A stretch of DNA of 64,000 nucleotides from Bacillota bacterium (lineage in GTDB: Bacteria; Bacillota; Clostridia; UBA1381): contig JAIKVQ010000182.1 in NCBI GenBank assembly GCA_024685565.1, positions 101,266 through 165,265 on the forward strand, given 5' to 3'. The notes beneath the pieces are model-generated. The model was given only the letters and a program-made list of their open reading frames with translations. It was not told where the DNA came from and searched no databases. The position numbers and the translations under genes were made by a program. Within the stretch, counting starts at the first letter, position 1. Every line of letters starts with the position of its first letter. Shown here piece after piece: positions 16,210 to 27,248 of the stretch.

Positions 16210-17247
16210 TTACTTATTCATAGCTTCCTCGACTGCAACTGCAACCGCAACGGTCATACCAACCATTGGGTTATTGCCTGCACCGATCAATCCCATCATT
16301 TCAACATGGGCAGGAACTGATGAAGAGCCTGCAAACTGGGCATCGGAGTGCATTCTTCCCATTGTATCTGTCATACCGTAGGAAGCAGGACCTGCTGCCA
16401 TATTGTCGGGGTGCAGGGTTCTTCCTGTACCACCGCCTGATGCAACGGAGAAGTACTTTTTACCTTGCTCAACACACTCTTTTTTGTATGTGCCTGCAAC
16501 AGGGTGCTGGAAACGTGTCGGGTTGGTTGAATTACCTGTAATAGAAACATCAACGCCCTCGTGATGCATAATTGCGACACCCTCGCGGACATCATCTGCA
16601 CCATAGCAACGAACTTTTGAACGCTCGCCGTTTGAGTATGCAGTTTCTTTTATGATTTCAAGTTTACCTGTGTAGTAGTCAAACTTGGTTTGGACATAGG
16701 TAAATCCGTTAATTCTTGAAATAATCTGAGCTGCGTCCTTTCCAAGACCGTTTAGAATAACACGCAAATCTTCTTTTCTTGCCTTGTTGGCGGAACGTGC
16801 AAGGCCAATTGCGCCTTCAGCTGCCGCAAAGGATTCATGACCTGCCAAAAATGCAAAGCATTTTGTTTCGTCACGAAGGAGCATAGCGCCAAGATTTCCG
16901 TGACCTAATCCCACTTTTCTATCATCTGCAACCGAACCGGGGATACAGAAGGACTGCAATCCCACACCGATTTTTTCTGCTGCGTCAGCGGCTTTTGTGC
17001 AGCCGTCTTTGATTGCAATTGCTGCGCCTACGATATATGCCCAGCAAGCATTTTCAAAACATATGGGCTGGATACCTTTAACGATATTATATACGTCAAT
17101 CCCCTTATCGTCACAAATTTTCTTTGCTTCTTCGATTGAAGAGATACCGTGCTTTTCAAGCTCGGCGTTTATCTGGTCAATTCTTCTTTCATAACTTTCA
17201 AATAATGCCATAACAAAGTACCTCCTCTTATTCGTGTCTCGGGTCAA
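16210..17247 (-). CDS. GGGtGRT family protein
   Basis: SVASGGGTGRTLHPDNMAAGPASYGMTDTMGRMHSDAQFAGSSSVPAHVEMMGLIGAGNNPMVG. Confidence 0.9.
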   Translation of the reverse strand: MTRDTNKRRYFVMALFESYERRIDQINAELEKHGISSIEEAKKICDDKGIDVYNIVKGIQPICFENACWAYIVGAAIAIKDGCTKAADAAEKIGVGLQSFCIPGSVADDRKVGLGHGNLGAMLLRDETKCFAFLAGHESFAAAEGAIGLARSANKARKEDLRVILNGLGKDAAQIISRINGFTYVQTKFDYYTGKLEIIKETAYSNGERSKVRCYGADDVREGVAIMHHEGVDVSITGNSTNPTRFQHPVAGTYKKECVEQGKKYFSVASGGGTGRTLHPDNMAAGPASYGMTDTMGRMHSDAQFAGSSSVPAHVEMMGLIGAGNNPMVGMTVAVAVAVEEAMNK

Positions 17248-17920
17248 TCAGCTTTACAGCATCGTCAACCCTGCCGTACTGACCCGAGGCCTTTTTGAGT
17301 GCCTCGCCTGCGTCGGTACCATTTTTAATCATTTCCATCATTTTGCCGAGATGAACGAACTTGTAACCGATAATCTCGTCATTTTCGTCTACTGCGATGT
17401 GTGTTATATAACCCTCCGCAAGTTCCAAATATCTTGGACCTTTTTTGCGAGTTGCATAGGTTGTACCCGTCTGTGAACGAAGACCCTTTCCCAAATCTTC
17501 AAGACCTGCACCGATGGGGAGCCCGTCCTCAGAAAAGGCTGTCTGCGTTCTTCCGTAAACAATCTGGAGGAACAGCTCGCGCATGGCGGTATTTATTGCA
17601 TCGCAGACTAAGTCTGTGTTAAGGGCCTCTAAAATTGTCTTACCTATAAGAATTTCGGAAGCCATTGCCGCTGAGTGAGTCATACCTGAGCAGCCGATTG
17701 TTTCAACAAGTGCCTCCTCAATAATACCGTCTTTAACATTCAAAGTGAGCTTGCATGCACCTTGTTGCGGAGCACACCAGCCAATACCGTGTGTGAGACC
17801 TGAAATGTCTGTAATTTCCTTAGCCTGAACCCACTTGCCCTCTTCAGGGATAGGTGCAGGGCCATGATATGCGCCCTTTGCCAAAGGACACATAGCTTCA
17901 ACTTCGCTTGAATATTTCAT
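17228..17920 (-). CDS. Iron-sulfur cluster assembly scaffold (NifU/IscU-like) protein
   Basis: LVETIGCSGMTHSAAMASEILIGKTILEAL; overlaps the GGGtGRT gene. Confidence 0.85.
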   Translation of the reverse strand: MKYSSEVEAMCPLAKGAYHGPAPIPEEGKWVQAKEITDISGLTHGIGWCAPQQGACKLTLNVKDGIIEEALVETIGCSGMTHSAAMASEILIGKTILEALNTDLVCDAINTAMRELFLQIVYGRTQTAFSEDGLPIGAGLEDLGKGLRSQTGTTYATRKKGPRYLELAEGYITHIAVDENDEIIGYKFVHLGKMMEMIKNGTDAGEALKKASGQYGRVDDAVKLIDPRHE

Positions 17921-18188
17921 TCAAAATAACTCCTTTCACTCTTTCCTAATTGTTAATTATATCACAAATTTTACAATATGCAAGATAAAATTCTAAAGTT
18001 TATAATCATTTTTCCCGTAAATAGATAAATCATTTTAAAAACTTTATCGGAGGAAGAAATTGTCATAACACAAAATATGGATGTTAACATGGAGTTTACA
18101 ACCCATGATACTTTCTTGACATTTATGACTGTTAGTGGTAAAATAAAAATGGGGTGTTATACAAATTTTGGGAGAATATATTTTTTGT

Positions 18189-19613
18189 ATGACTGATAAT
18201 CTAATGGGAAGGATCGTCGAAGTGAAAGAAAAAAAATCAACTAAACACCGCGTCGGCGGTATTTCAGCAAACCTATTTGCTTTTTCATTTGTTGTGATTG
18301 TTACTATTGCGCATATGGTAATTATTTTTCTCATAATCAATGTAAATTGGTCAAGCAACGAACTGCTCAAGTTAATGGAGCGTTCCGGAGCTTATCAGAT
18401 TGATGCTACAAGTATGCAGGCGAGCAATACTGTTATGTCGGAAACTTGCAGTAACTATATACAAAGGCCGATTGATAACGGCGGTTCGCCTAATATAAGC
18501 GGGCTTAAGAAATATGCAAAAGAGCTCAATTCAGAAAGTCGGGCGGCTGCGGTTGCAGAACGTTTCAAACAATATGAAGTAAGTGACGAAGTGCGTTCGT
18601 ATATTGAGAATGCAGCAGAATTATCGGAACAAATGAAGGATATTCAGATGCACGCCATTGCTTTGATGGCCTCGGTATATACGATTCCTTCAATACCTGA
18701 GCTTTCTGAAATAGAGAGCAGACAATTGACACAAGAGGAAAAAGCTATGTCCCTGGAGGAACGCGTAGCATACGCGCGACAATTAGTTTTGGAAAGAGAT
18801 TATGTGCAGCTGAGGTATTATATTGCTGAGAATATAGATAATTGTAATAAAACGTTGCAAAGTGAGTTTTCACAAGCTTCGGCAGAAATAAAACAGCACG
18901 TTGCAAAAATGCGTATTATATTATGGATTGCAATTATAGCTGTTATTCTCGTCCTAAGTTGTGCGTTTATTATGTTTTATAGTTTAATAGTAAAACCTTT
19001 AAACGATTATTCTAAAGATATTTCGGCTAATCAGAGAATTAAAAAAAATAGTGGAGTATTGGAAATGCGGCAGCTTGTGACGGCATTTAACGGACTGTGG
19101 AGTAATCGCAACGAGTTGGAATCTATTCTTCGCGCTGCGGCGGAGAATGATGTGCTAACTGGTTTGCCTAACCGCTATTGTATGCAACGTGATTTGCTAA
19201 GGATTGATGTTAATGGTAATACTATGGCTGTGTTGTTGTTCGATGTAGACTTTCTTAAAAGAGTCAATGACACTGAAGGCCATTTGGCGGGAGATAATTT
19301 AATTTGTGCAACGGCTGACTGTATCAAGGAGTGTTTCGGAACGGAAAACGCCGGCAATTGCTACCGAATAGGAGGAGATGAGTTTGTAGTACTGATGTTC
19401 GGATGCGATGAGGCTGAGGTAAAAACACGAATTGACAGATTTAAAATGATTCTAAAGGATAAGAATATCACAGTTTCTGTTGGCTATGCTTATACTGATA
19501 ATGCGGATAACGATAGCTTTGCAGAAATGATGGAAGAAGCAGACAGGAGTATGTACGAGAAAAAGAGACATATTCATGATATATATGGTGCCGTAAAGAA
19601 CGGTGTTAGCTAA
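18189..19613 (+). CDS. Membrane-anchored diguanylate cyclase (GGDEF)
   Basis: Two TM segments; DVLTGLPNRYCMQRDL, YRIGGDEFVVLMFG. Confidence 0.92.
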   Translation: MTDNLMGRIVEVKEKKSTKHRVGGISANLFAFSFVVIVTIAHMVIIFLIINVNWSSNELLKLMERSGAYQIDATSMQASNTVMSETCSNYIQRPIDNGGSPNISGLKKYAKELNSESRAAAVAERFKQYEVSDEVRSYIENAAELSEQMKDIQMHAIALMASVYTIPSIPELSEIESRQLTQEEKAMSLEERVAYARQLVLERDYVQLRYYIAENIDNCNKTLQSEFSQASAEIKQHVAKMRIILWIAIIAVILVLSCAFIMFYSLIVKPLNDYSKDISANQRIKKNSGVLEMRQLVTAFNGLWSNRNELESILRAAAENDVLTGLPNRYCMQRDLLRIDVNGNTMAVLLFDVDFLKRVNDTEGHLAGDNLICATADCIKECFGTENAGNCYRIGGDEFVVLMFGCDEAEVKTRIDRFKMILKDKNITVSVGYAYTDNADNDSFAEMMEEADRSMYEKKRHIHDIYGAVKNGVS

Positions 19614-19634
19614 TAGTAAAGCGGAGAATTTGCC

Positions 19635-21380
19635 ATGAAGAAGAATATTGTGAGAGCTTGCTCTGCGGAGACGGGGCAGGGAATTAGTAACTTTTACATA
19701 GACAGAAAACCGCCAGGGGTTCTGTTTGTTGTTTTATTGCTTGTTTACATTTTGGCTGCAGTTTTTGTTAACATTACAGCACAATTAGAGTCGAATCTTG
19801 TGTTTTTTGGACAGGCAGTACAACTTAGCTTTTTAACTGGTGCAATATCAAGCGTTGCTAATCTTTGTGCTATCTTCTTAGTAATATTCTATAGTAAGCA
19901 TGGATTTATTGCGTCTATAATCATTCTTCTTGCTCAGTTCCCAAATCTTATTATAGAGTTTATTTTCAAACATAACTATTTTGGAATTACAGGATTTTTT
20001 GTAAATATTCTTACCGTTTTGGCAGTTTGTATAATATATATTAACAAAAAAAAGGTTGAAAGGTATCAGATTACAATACAAGAATATGCAGTTACAGATA
20101 GGCTTACAAAACTTCCGAACAGGATTGCTTGCTCTATGCATATGGACGAGCTTATCAAGTGCAATAAGCCGTTTGTTGTTGCTATTATGAATTTGAATAA
20201 TTTTAAGAGTATTAACAATGCATTGGGACAATCTATCGGAGATGCAATACTGTCAGAGATTGCCATAAGGTTGAAGGAAACCACGATTAGGGATACATCA
20301 GGTACAAGTGTTTTTCTTGCTTATAACGGTGGTGATGAATTTACATTAGTTATTAACAACTATCGTGACAGCGACGAACTTGTTAAAGTTCTTGAATATT
20401 ATAAAGCCACTTTGAATGATACAATTACATTTAAAGAATGTGAATATTTTATATCGGCACGTATCGGATATGCGGAGTATCCACGGGATGCGAAAAGTAG
20501 CGAAGACCTATACATTTGTGCGCTTACGGCGGTGACAAACGCAAAAAAAGATAGAGGTAAAAGCCATATCTGCGGATTTATGTCAAATATGTATAGTGCC
20601 GAGCGTGAAATCGACATGGAAAGAAAAATCCGTGAAGCATTGAAAGAAGGGCGTGTATACTTTTATCTTCAGCCACAGTATAATATAATGCATAGGCTTA
20701 GAGGATTTGAGGTGCTTGCCCGTATTTGTGATAAAGATGGTAACATTATCAGCCCTGTCGAATTTATTCCGATTGCAGAAAAGGCTGGCTTGATTGATAG
20801 TATTGATTATACTGTATTTAGAAATGCATCAAAATTTTTGGGAGAACTCATACGTCATACGGGTACAGATATTATACTCAGCGTTAATGTATCTGTAATG
20901 CACCTTATGAAGAAAAATTTTTTGAGTGAAGTTCAGGAAATCCTTGAAAAATCTGACGTTCCTGCCAATAGGATTGAAATTGAGATTACCGAATCAATTA
21001 TGATTGATTCTATTGATGAGGCGGTACGGAGTATAAGTGAGCTTAAAAAGATGGGATTTAGGATAGCAATTGATGACTTTGGTACAGGATATTCTTCATT
21101 AAGCTACTTGAACACATTTCCCGCGGATATTTTAAAGGTAGATAAGTCTTTTATTAAAAAGATAAGTTCGGGAAGTTCCCATGAAAAATATGTTGCTGCA
21201 ATTATCTCTATTGGTCATATAATGAACTTTGGTGTAGTCGCGGAAGGAGTTGAAACAAGCGAACAGCTTGAAATCCTGCGAAATGTGGGCTGTGACTACA
21301 TTCAGGGATTTTATTGGGGGGAGCCCATGCCGCGCGAAGAAGCTGAAAAACTTGTTATTGAAAACGAAAGAAAACCTTGA
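19635..21380 (+). CDS. Membrane GGDEF-EAL protein
   Basis: AYNGGDEFTLVIN; FEVLARICDKDG; IDDFGTGYSSLSYL; VAEGVET. Confidence 0.93.
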   Translation: MKKNIVRACSAETGQGISNFYIDRKPPGVLFVVLLLVYILAAVFVNITAQLESNLVFFGQAVQLSFLTGAISSVANLCAIFLVIFYSKHGFIASIIILLAQFPNLIIEFIFKHNYFGITGFFVNILTVLAVCIIYINKKKVERYQITIQEYAVTDRLTKLPNRIACSMHMDELIKCNKPFVVAIMNLNNFKSINNALGQSIGDAILSEIAIRLKETTIRDTSGTSVFLAYNGGDEFTLVINNYRDSDELVKVLEYYKATLNDTITFKECEYFISARIGYAEYPRDAKSSEDLYICALTAVTNAKKDRGKSHICGFMSNMYSAEREIDMERKIREALKEGRVYFYLQPQYNIMHRLRGFEVLARICDKDGNIISPVEFIPIAEKAGLIDSIDYTVFRNASKFLGELIRHTGTDIILSVNVSVMHLMKKNFLSEVQEILEKSDVPANRIEIEITESIMIDSIDEAVRSISELKKMGFRIAIDDFGTGYSSLSYLNTFPADILKVDKSFIKKISSGSSHEKYVAAIISIGHIMNFGVVAEGVETSEQLEILRNVGCDYIQGFYWGEPMPREEAEKLVIENERKP

Positions 21381-21402
21381 ACCAAAGGTTAAGGTTTTTT
21401 TA
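21372..21402 (+). terminator. Terminator after GGDEF-EAL gene
   Basis: accttgaacc aaa ggttaaggt ttttttattt. Confidence 0.65.
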
Positions 21403-21662
21403 TTTTGTGTATATCCGCAAAATTTATTTTGAAACTACAATGATTCTAAATAACCTTAATAGCCACACAAATCTTAACAATGTTCCTAAAAAGCTGAAAT
21501 TGCATAAAGAGAATTGAATTGAAAAACGTTAAGGGTAAATCCAAACATCATTTAGGGGGCAAAAACGCAAGTACATAAAATAACAATTTATGTTGTTTGT
21601 TTGCGCCTGATGCGGTACCTTCTTGATTTTATTGCGTTTCCTCTTTTCTAAAATCATAAAAA

Positions 21663-21694
21663 AATAACCTTAAAGTTTTACCTCTAAGGTTATT
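21663..21694 (-). terminator. Terminator of guaA
   Basis: aataacctta … taaggttatt. Confidence 0.75.
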
Positions 21695-21719
21695 CTTAGT
21701 TAATAATTTACAAAATTCA

Positions 21720-23270
21720 TTATTCCCACTCAATTGTTGCTGGAGGTTTTGAGGTTATATCGTAGACTATGCGGTTGATGTGTTTGACCTCATTTACAAT
21801 ACGGTTTGATGCAGTTTCAAGAACATCATAAGGTATTTTTGCCCAGTCCGCAGTCATAAAATCGGTGGTCGTTACAGCACGGAGCGCCAAAGTATAGTCA
21901 TAAGTTCTGAAATCACCCATAACTCCAACGCTTTTCATATCTGTTATGACAGCAAAGTACTGGTTTATATCCCTTTCAAGCCCCGCATTTTTAATTTCCT
22001 CACGGAAAATTGCATCAGCATCACGCAGGATTTCCAATTTTTCCTCCGTAATCTCTCCTATTACCCTTACGGCAAGTCCCGGTCCTGGGAATGGCTGACG
22101 CCAAACGAAGTTTTCGGGGAGTTCAAGTTCAATTCCCAAACGTCTAACTTCGTCCTTAAACAAGTCACGCAAAGGCTCTACAATTTCCTTAAAATCAACA
22201 CACTCGGGAAGACCGCCGACATTGTGGTGGCTCTTTATAGTAGAGGCATCGCCTGCGCCCGATTCTATAACATCAGGATAAATCGTGCCCTGCACCAAAA
22301 AGTCAACCTTGCCGATTTTCCTTGCCTCAGCCTCAAATACGCGGATAAATTCCTCACCAATTATTTTACGCTTTTTCTCAGGCTCGGTAACGCCTGCAAG
22401 TTTGCTTAAAAATCTATCCTTTGCATCAACTCTTATGAGATTTATATCATACTGCTTTCTGAAAATATTTTCGACCTCATCGCCCTCGTTCTTGCGCAAA
22501 AGTCCGTGGTCAACGAAAACGCAGGTGAGTTGGTTGCCGACAGCTTTATGTATCATAACCGCAGCAACGGAGGAGTCAACGCCTCCTGAAAGTGCGCAAA
22601 GCACCTTTTTATTACCGATTTTTTCCTTTAATGCGGCAATTGATTTTTTTGCAAAATCGCTCATCAGCCAGTCACCTTTGCATCCGCATACATTATAAAG
22701 GAAGTTGCGGAGCATTTTTTTGCCCTCAGGAGTATGATTTACTTCAGGGTGGAATTGCACACCATAAAGGCGCTTTTTTTCGTCTGCAAACGCTGCTGCA
22801 GGGCAGGAATCGGTTGTTGCAATGACTTTAAACCCTTCAGGCAACTTGGATACAAAGTCGGTATGGCTCATCCAGCAGGAAGTTTCGGCATTTATGCCGT
22901 CAAAAATCTTGCTGTTTTCAAGGTGCAGACTGCATTTTCCGTATTCACGCATTTTTGCTGGTTCAACCGCGCCTCCCAAAATATGTGCCATAAGCTGTGA
23001 GCCGTAGCAGATACCTAAAACAGGTACTCCCAAATCAAAGATTTCCTTATCTATTTTAGGAGAATTTTCTTCATAAACACTGTTAGGACCGCCCGTAAAG
23101 ATAATACCTACAGGTTTTTTTGCCTTTATCACATCAATGCCTTTGCTGTAAGGCATAACCTCACAGTAAACATTACATTCTCTAACACGGCGCGCGATAA
23201 GCTGGTTATACTGTCCGCCAAAATCAAGCACTAATACCAATTCGTTGTCCATAAAACAAGTTCCTTTCAA
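21720..23270 (-). CDS. guaA: GMP synthase (glutamine-hydrolysing)
   Basis: [35 protein letters not shown]-terminal [13 protein letters not shown]. Confidence 0.97.
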   Translation of the reverse strand: MKGTCFMDNELVLVLDFGGQYNQLIARRVRECNVYCEVMPYSKGIDVIKAKKPVGIIFTGGPNSVYEENSPKIDKEIFDLGVPVLGICYGSQLMAHILGGAVEPAKMREYGKCSLHLENSKIFDGINAETSCWMSHTDFVSKLPEGFKVIATTDSCPAAAFADEKKRLYGVQFHPEVNHTPEGKKMLRNFLYNVCGCKGDWLMSDFAKKSIAALKEKIGNKKVLCALSGGVDSSVAAVMIHKAVGNQLTCVFVDHGLLRKNEGDEVENIFRKQYDINLIRVDAKDRFLSKLAGVTEPEKKRKIIGEEFIRVFEAEARKIGKVDFLVQGTIYPDVIESGAGDASTIKSHHNVGGLPECVDFKEIVEPLRDLFKDEVRRLGIELELPENFVWRQPFPGPGLAVRVIGEITEEKLEILRDADAIFREEIKNAGLERDINQYFAVITDMKSVGVMGDFRTYDYTLALRAVTTTDFMTADWAKIPYDVLETASNRIVNEVKHINRIVYDITSKPPATIEWE

Positions 23271-23313
23271 GGTTTTTCAAAATTATAACATTTTATTTTT
23301 AATTTTTCAATAC

Positions 23314-23339
23314 AAAAAGCCCCGAAATCGGAGCTTTTT
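23314..23339 (-). terminator. Terminator of pckG
   Basis: aaaaagccccga aa tcggagcttttt. Confidence 0.75.
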
Positions 23340-23344
23340 GCAAA

Positions 23345-25120
23345 TTATTTTAAATTATTTTCCAGTTTTTGGAGTTCTTCGGCAATTTCCTTTGGAAGTC
23401 TGTCGCCGAATTGTGCAAAATATTCTTTCTGATTTTCAACGTCCTTGAGCCAAACCTCTTTATCGACTGTCAAAAGTTCTTTCAATGTATCCATATCTAA
23501 GTCTAAATCGGTTATGTCAATATCTTCGGGCTTTGGCATAAAGCCGATAGGACTGTCGACAGCACCTGCTTTTCCTTTACATCTGTCCAAAATCCACAAA
23601 AGCACGCGCATATTATCGCCAAATCCGGGCCACATAAAGTTACCGTTATCGTCCTGTCTGAACCAGTTTACGTGGAAGATTTTAGGAGCTTTTTCAGGGT
23701 CCATTTTCTTTCCCATTTCCAGCCAATGACCGAAATAGTCAGCCATATTATAGCCGACAAAAGGCTTCATAGCCATAGGGTCGCGTCTTACAACTCCGAC
23801 TTCGCCTGCAGCAGCTGCCGTTGTTTCCGATGCCATTGTCGCGCCTACGAACACACCGTGTTGCCAATCTCTTGCCTGATATACTAAAGGCGCACATTTA
23901 GCGCGTCTGCCGCCAAATACGATTGCATCAATCGGTACGCCCTGCGGATTTTCAAATTCGCTTGAGATACATGGGCAGTTTACAGCAGGTGCGGTAAATC
24001 TTGAATTTGGATGAGCAAGTTTGTTGCCCTCGGCGATATATTCGGGCCCGTTGACTTTTTTGCCCGTCCACTCAATTGCATTTTTGGGCGGATTTTTGTC
24101 AAGACCTTCCCACCAAACGGTGTTATCGTCAGCATTTATCGCAACATTTGTAAAGATAGTATTCTTTTTTGTTGCCTGCAGCGCGTTAAAGTTTGTTTTT
24201 TCTGAAGTACCTGGCGCAACGCCGAAGAAACCTGCTTCGGGGTTTATTGCATAAAGTCTGCCGTCAGGGCCTATTCTGAGCCACGAAATGTCATCGCCTA
24301 CCGTCCACACCTTATATCCCTTTTTGCGCAGATATTCAGGTGGGATAAGCATTGCAAGATTTGTTTTTCCGCAGGCGGACGGGAAAGCGGCGCATATATA
24401 TCGCACTTCGCCCTGCGGATTTTCAAGCCCTAAGATAAGCATATGCTCGGCCATCCAGCCTTCTTTCATACCAAGGTATGATGCAATTCTGAGGGCGAAA
24501 CATTTTTTGCCCAAAAGAACATTTCCGCCGTATGCAGAATTGATTGACCAAATTGCAGAATCCTGAGGGAACTGTACAATATAGCGTTCGTCGGGGTTTA
24601 CATCTTTTTTGGCGTGCAGACATTTTACAAAATCTTCGCTGTCTCCAAGCTGCTTGATTACTGCATCGCCGATTCTTGTCATAATCGCCATATTAAGAAC
24701 TACATATATACTATCGGTGAGCTCTATGCCGATTTTGGAAAACGGCGAGCCTACAGGACCCATGGAGTAGGGTATAACATACATAGTTCTTCCGTTCATG
24801 GAATTTTTGTATAACGCACGGAGCTTTTTATACATTTCGTCAGGAGCCATCCAGTTGTTTATCGGACCTGCCTCTTCCTTTGTGGGAGTGCAGATAAAAG
24901 TTCTGTCCTCAACACGTGCAACGTCATTTGGGGCAGTTCTGTGATAGTAACAGCCCGGCAGCTTTTCCTCGTTTAATTTAATCATTTCACCTGTTTTAAC
25001 GGCTTCGGCTCTTAAAAGTTCAAGCTGTGCCTCGCTGCCATCAATCCATACTATTTCTGAAGGCGCGCACATAGTAGCCATTTCGTTAATCCAAGCGTTT
25101 ACGGTTTTATTATTTGTCAC
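23345..25120 (-). CDS. pckG: Phosphoenolpyruvate carboxykinase (GTP)
   Basis: CAAFPSACGKTNLAMLIPP, VGDDISWLRIGPDGRLYAINPEAGFFGVAPGTS; likely GTG start at 25120 after aaaggaggt. Confidence 0.95.
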   Translation of the reverse strand: MTNNKTVNAWINEMATMCAPSEIVWIDGSEAQLELLRAEAVKTGEMIKLNEEKLPGCYYHRTAPNDVARVEDRTFICTPTKEEAGPINNWMAPDEMYKKLRALYKNSMNGRTMYVIPYSMGPVGSPFSKIGIELTDSIYVVLNMAIMTRIGDAVIKQLGDSEDFVKCLHAKKDVNPDERYIVQFPQDSAIWSINSAYGGNVLLGKKCFALRIASYLGMKEGWMAEHMLILGLENPQGEVRYICAAFPSACGKTNLAMLIPPEYLRKKGYKVWTVGDDISWLRIGPDGRLYAINPEAGFFGVAPGTSEKTNFNALQATKKNTIFTNVAINADDNTVWWEGLDKNPPKNAIEWTGKKVNGPEYIAEGNKLAHPNSRFTAPAVNCPCISSEFENPQGVPIDAIVFGGRRAKCAPLVYQARDWQHGVFVGATMASETTAAAAGEVGVVRRDPMAMKPFVGYNMADYFGHWLEMGKKMDPEKAPKIFHVNWFRQDDNGNFMWPGFGDNMRVLLWILDRCKGKAGAVDSPIGFMPKPEDIDITDLDLDMDTLKELLTVDKEVWLKDVENQKEYFAQFGDRLPKEIAEELQKLENNLK

Positions 25121-25358
25121 GGTTTTTACCTCCTTTGTCAATGAAAACCTAAATATGTAATGTAATATAATATGCTGAAAAACCAAATTTTCCGCCATTA
25201 TAAAAATATTATATCACAAAAAATGTGTTTTGTGAAGAGTATTTTATAAAAATTTTGTAAACTTATGGAATATTTTATTATTTACAGGGGATATGCAAAT
25301 AATTTTAAAATATATGTTGACAAAAAAAAGATTGTGTGGTAAACTCTAATAGTTGCAC

Positions 25359-25433
25359 GGCTCCTTGGTCAAGCGGTTAAGACTCTGCCCTCTCACGGCA
25401 GCATCGGGGGTTCGAATCCCCCAGGAGTCACCA
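25359..25433 (+). tRNA. tRNA-Glu (CTC)
   Basis: GGCTCCT…CTGCC-CTCTCAC-GGCAG…GGGGGTTCGAATCCCCC…AGGAGTCACCA, complete cloverleaf. Confidence 0.97.
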
Positions 25434-25508
25434 AAAATCGGCAAATTTCGACAGAAAGTTGCCGATTTTTACTTATTTCTAATTTTGAAAAGTCAGGAGG
25501 TGTTTCTT

Positions 25509-27248
25509 ATGATAAAAAAGCTTTTAGGTTCTTTAAGAGAGTATAAGGCGCCTACTGTAATTACGCTTTTGCTGATACTGGGTGAGGCGGTGATTGAAAC
25601 CTTTATACCTTTCATAACAGCAGATTTAGTAAACAAAATTCAGCAGCAGGCACAAATAGAAGAAGTGCTTAAAACCGGAGCTTTGCTGATTATTATGGCT
25701 GTGCTGTCCCTTTTATGCGGCGGTGCGGCGGCATTTACCTGCTCCTATGCTTCGGCGGGCTTTATAAAAAATCTGAGAAACGATATGTTCTGCAAAATAC
25801 AGACCTTCAGCTTTGAAAATATAGACAGGTTTTCATCATCCTCGCTTGTAACAAGAATGACGACCGACGCGAATAATGTGCAGATGTCATTTATGATGCT
25901 GATAAGGATTGCACTAAGGAGTCCTTTAATGCTTATATTTTCAATAGTAATGGCATACATAATGGGCGGAGCGCTTGCTTCGGCATTTGTTGTTGCTGTT
26001 CCCGTGCTCGGTATAGGACTTTATCAGATTGCAAGAAGGGCAATGCCTGCTTTCCGCAGGGTTTTCAAAAAATATGACCGTATGAATGAGTCTATTGAGG
26101 AAAATATCCGGGCTATGCGCATTGTCAAGGGATTTTCACGCGAAGAATACGAAAAGAATAAGTTCAAGGACGCAGCGGAGGATATTTGTATTGATTTTAC
26201 CAAGGCGGAAAAACTTATTGCACTTAATATGCCCCTTATGCAGCTTTGTATGAATTTTAATTCGGTATTTATACTGTATGTGGGCTCAAAAATGGTTATA
26301 AACCGTATAGGAAATGTTGGAATAGGTCAGATTTCCGCAATGCTTTCATACGGCGTGCAGGTCTTGATGTCGCTTATGATGCTTTCTATTATTTACGTTA
26401 TGCTGACAATGTCGGCAGAATCCGCAAAAAGAATAGCAGAGGTACTTGATGAAACGCCGATGCTCAAAACGGCTGAAAATCCGAAAAAGACGGTTGATGA
26501 CGGTTCGGTTGAGTTTAATAACGTCAACTTTAAATACAGTGCAAAAGCTCAAAAATGTGTTCTTTCCGACATAAATATTAAAATTCCTCAAGGCACAACC
26601 GTCGGTGTAATTGGAGGAACCGGTTCGGGTAAATCGTCGCTTGTGCAACTTATTCCGAGACTTTATGATGTAACGGACGGAAGTGTCACAGTAGGTGCAA
26701 TAGATGTACGTGAATATGACATAGAAACCCTGAGAAATGCGGTTGCTATGGTTTTACAAAAAAACCTGCTTTTTTCGGGAACTATAAAGGAAAACTTGAT
26801 GTGGGGAAACAGCCAAGCAACAGATGAAGAAATCAAAGAGGCTTGCACTATTGCCTGTGCGGACGAATTTATCGAGTCTTTCCCCGATAAATACGAAACA
26901 AAAATAGAACAGGGCGGAACTAACGTTTCGGGAGGACAAAGGCAACGCCTCTGTATAGCCCGTGCGCTTTTAAAAAAGCCTAAAATTCTTATACTTGACG
27001 ATTCCACAAGCGCTGTGGATACCAAGACAGACTCATCTATAAGAAAAGCACTTTCTGAGTATATGCCTGAAACGACGAAATTTATAATAGCTCAGCGCGT
27101 GTCCTCCGTTCAGGACGCGGATATGATAATAGTTATGGATAACGGCAGAATCTCAGCGACAGGAACACACGACGAGCTTTTAAAATCAAGCGGAATTTAC
27201 CGCGAAATATTTGAGCAACAGACAAACGGGGGTGATGCTGATGAGTAA
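25509..27248 (+). CDS. ABC transporter, fused permease/ATPase (heterodimeric multidrug type)
   Basis: GGTGSGKSSLVQLIPRLYD, NVSGGQRQRLCIARALL; ATG 25509 after caggaggtg; the longer ORF reads through the tRNA. Confidence 0.93.
   Translation: MIKKLLGSLREYKAPTVITLLLILGEAVIETFIPFITADLVNKIQQQAQIEEVLKTGALLIIMAVLSLLCGGAAAFTCSYASAGFIKNLRNDMFCKIQTFSFENIDRFSSSSLVTRMTTDANNVQMSFMMLIRIALRSPLMLIFSIVMAYIMGGALASAFVVAVPVLGIGLYQIARRAMPAFRRVFKKYDRMNESIEENIRAMRIVKGFSREEYEKNKFKDAAEDICIDFTKAEKLIALNMPLMQLCMNFNSVFILYVGSKMVINRIGNVGIGQISAMLSYGVQVLMSLMMLSIIYVMLTMSAESAKRIAEVLDETPMLKTAENPKKTVDDGSVEFNNVNFKYSAKAQKCVLSDINIKIPQGTTVGVIGGTGSGKSSLVQLIPRLYDVTDGSVTVGAIDVREYDIETLRNAVAMVLQKNLLFSGTIKENLMWGNSQATDEEIKEACTIACADEFIESFPDKYETKIEQGGTNVSGGQRQRLCIARALLKKPKILILDDSTSAVDTKTDSSIRKALSEYMPETTKFIIAQRVSSVQDADMIIVMDNGRISATGTHDELLKSSGIYREIFEQQTNGGDADE

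Noticed and set aside
21430-21660. c-di-GMP riboswitch near GGDEF/EAL genes
   Set aside because: Could not match GEMM-I/II conserved core; only scattered GCAAA-like strings
23271-23344. Purine riboswitch upstream of guaA
   Set aside because: Only ~74 bp to pckG and no purine-riboswitch loop motifs; the segment holds the pckG terminator
25353-25508. N-terminal extension of the ABC transporter ORF
   Set aside because: Reads through tRNA-Glu; ATG at 25509 has a proper RBS
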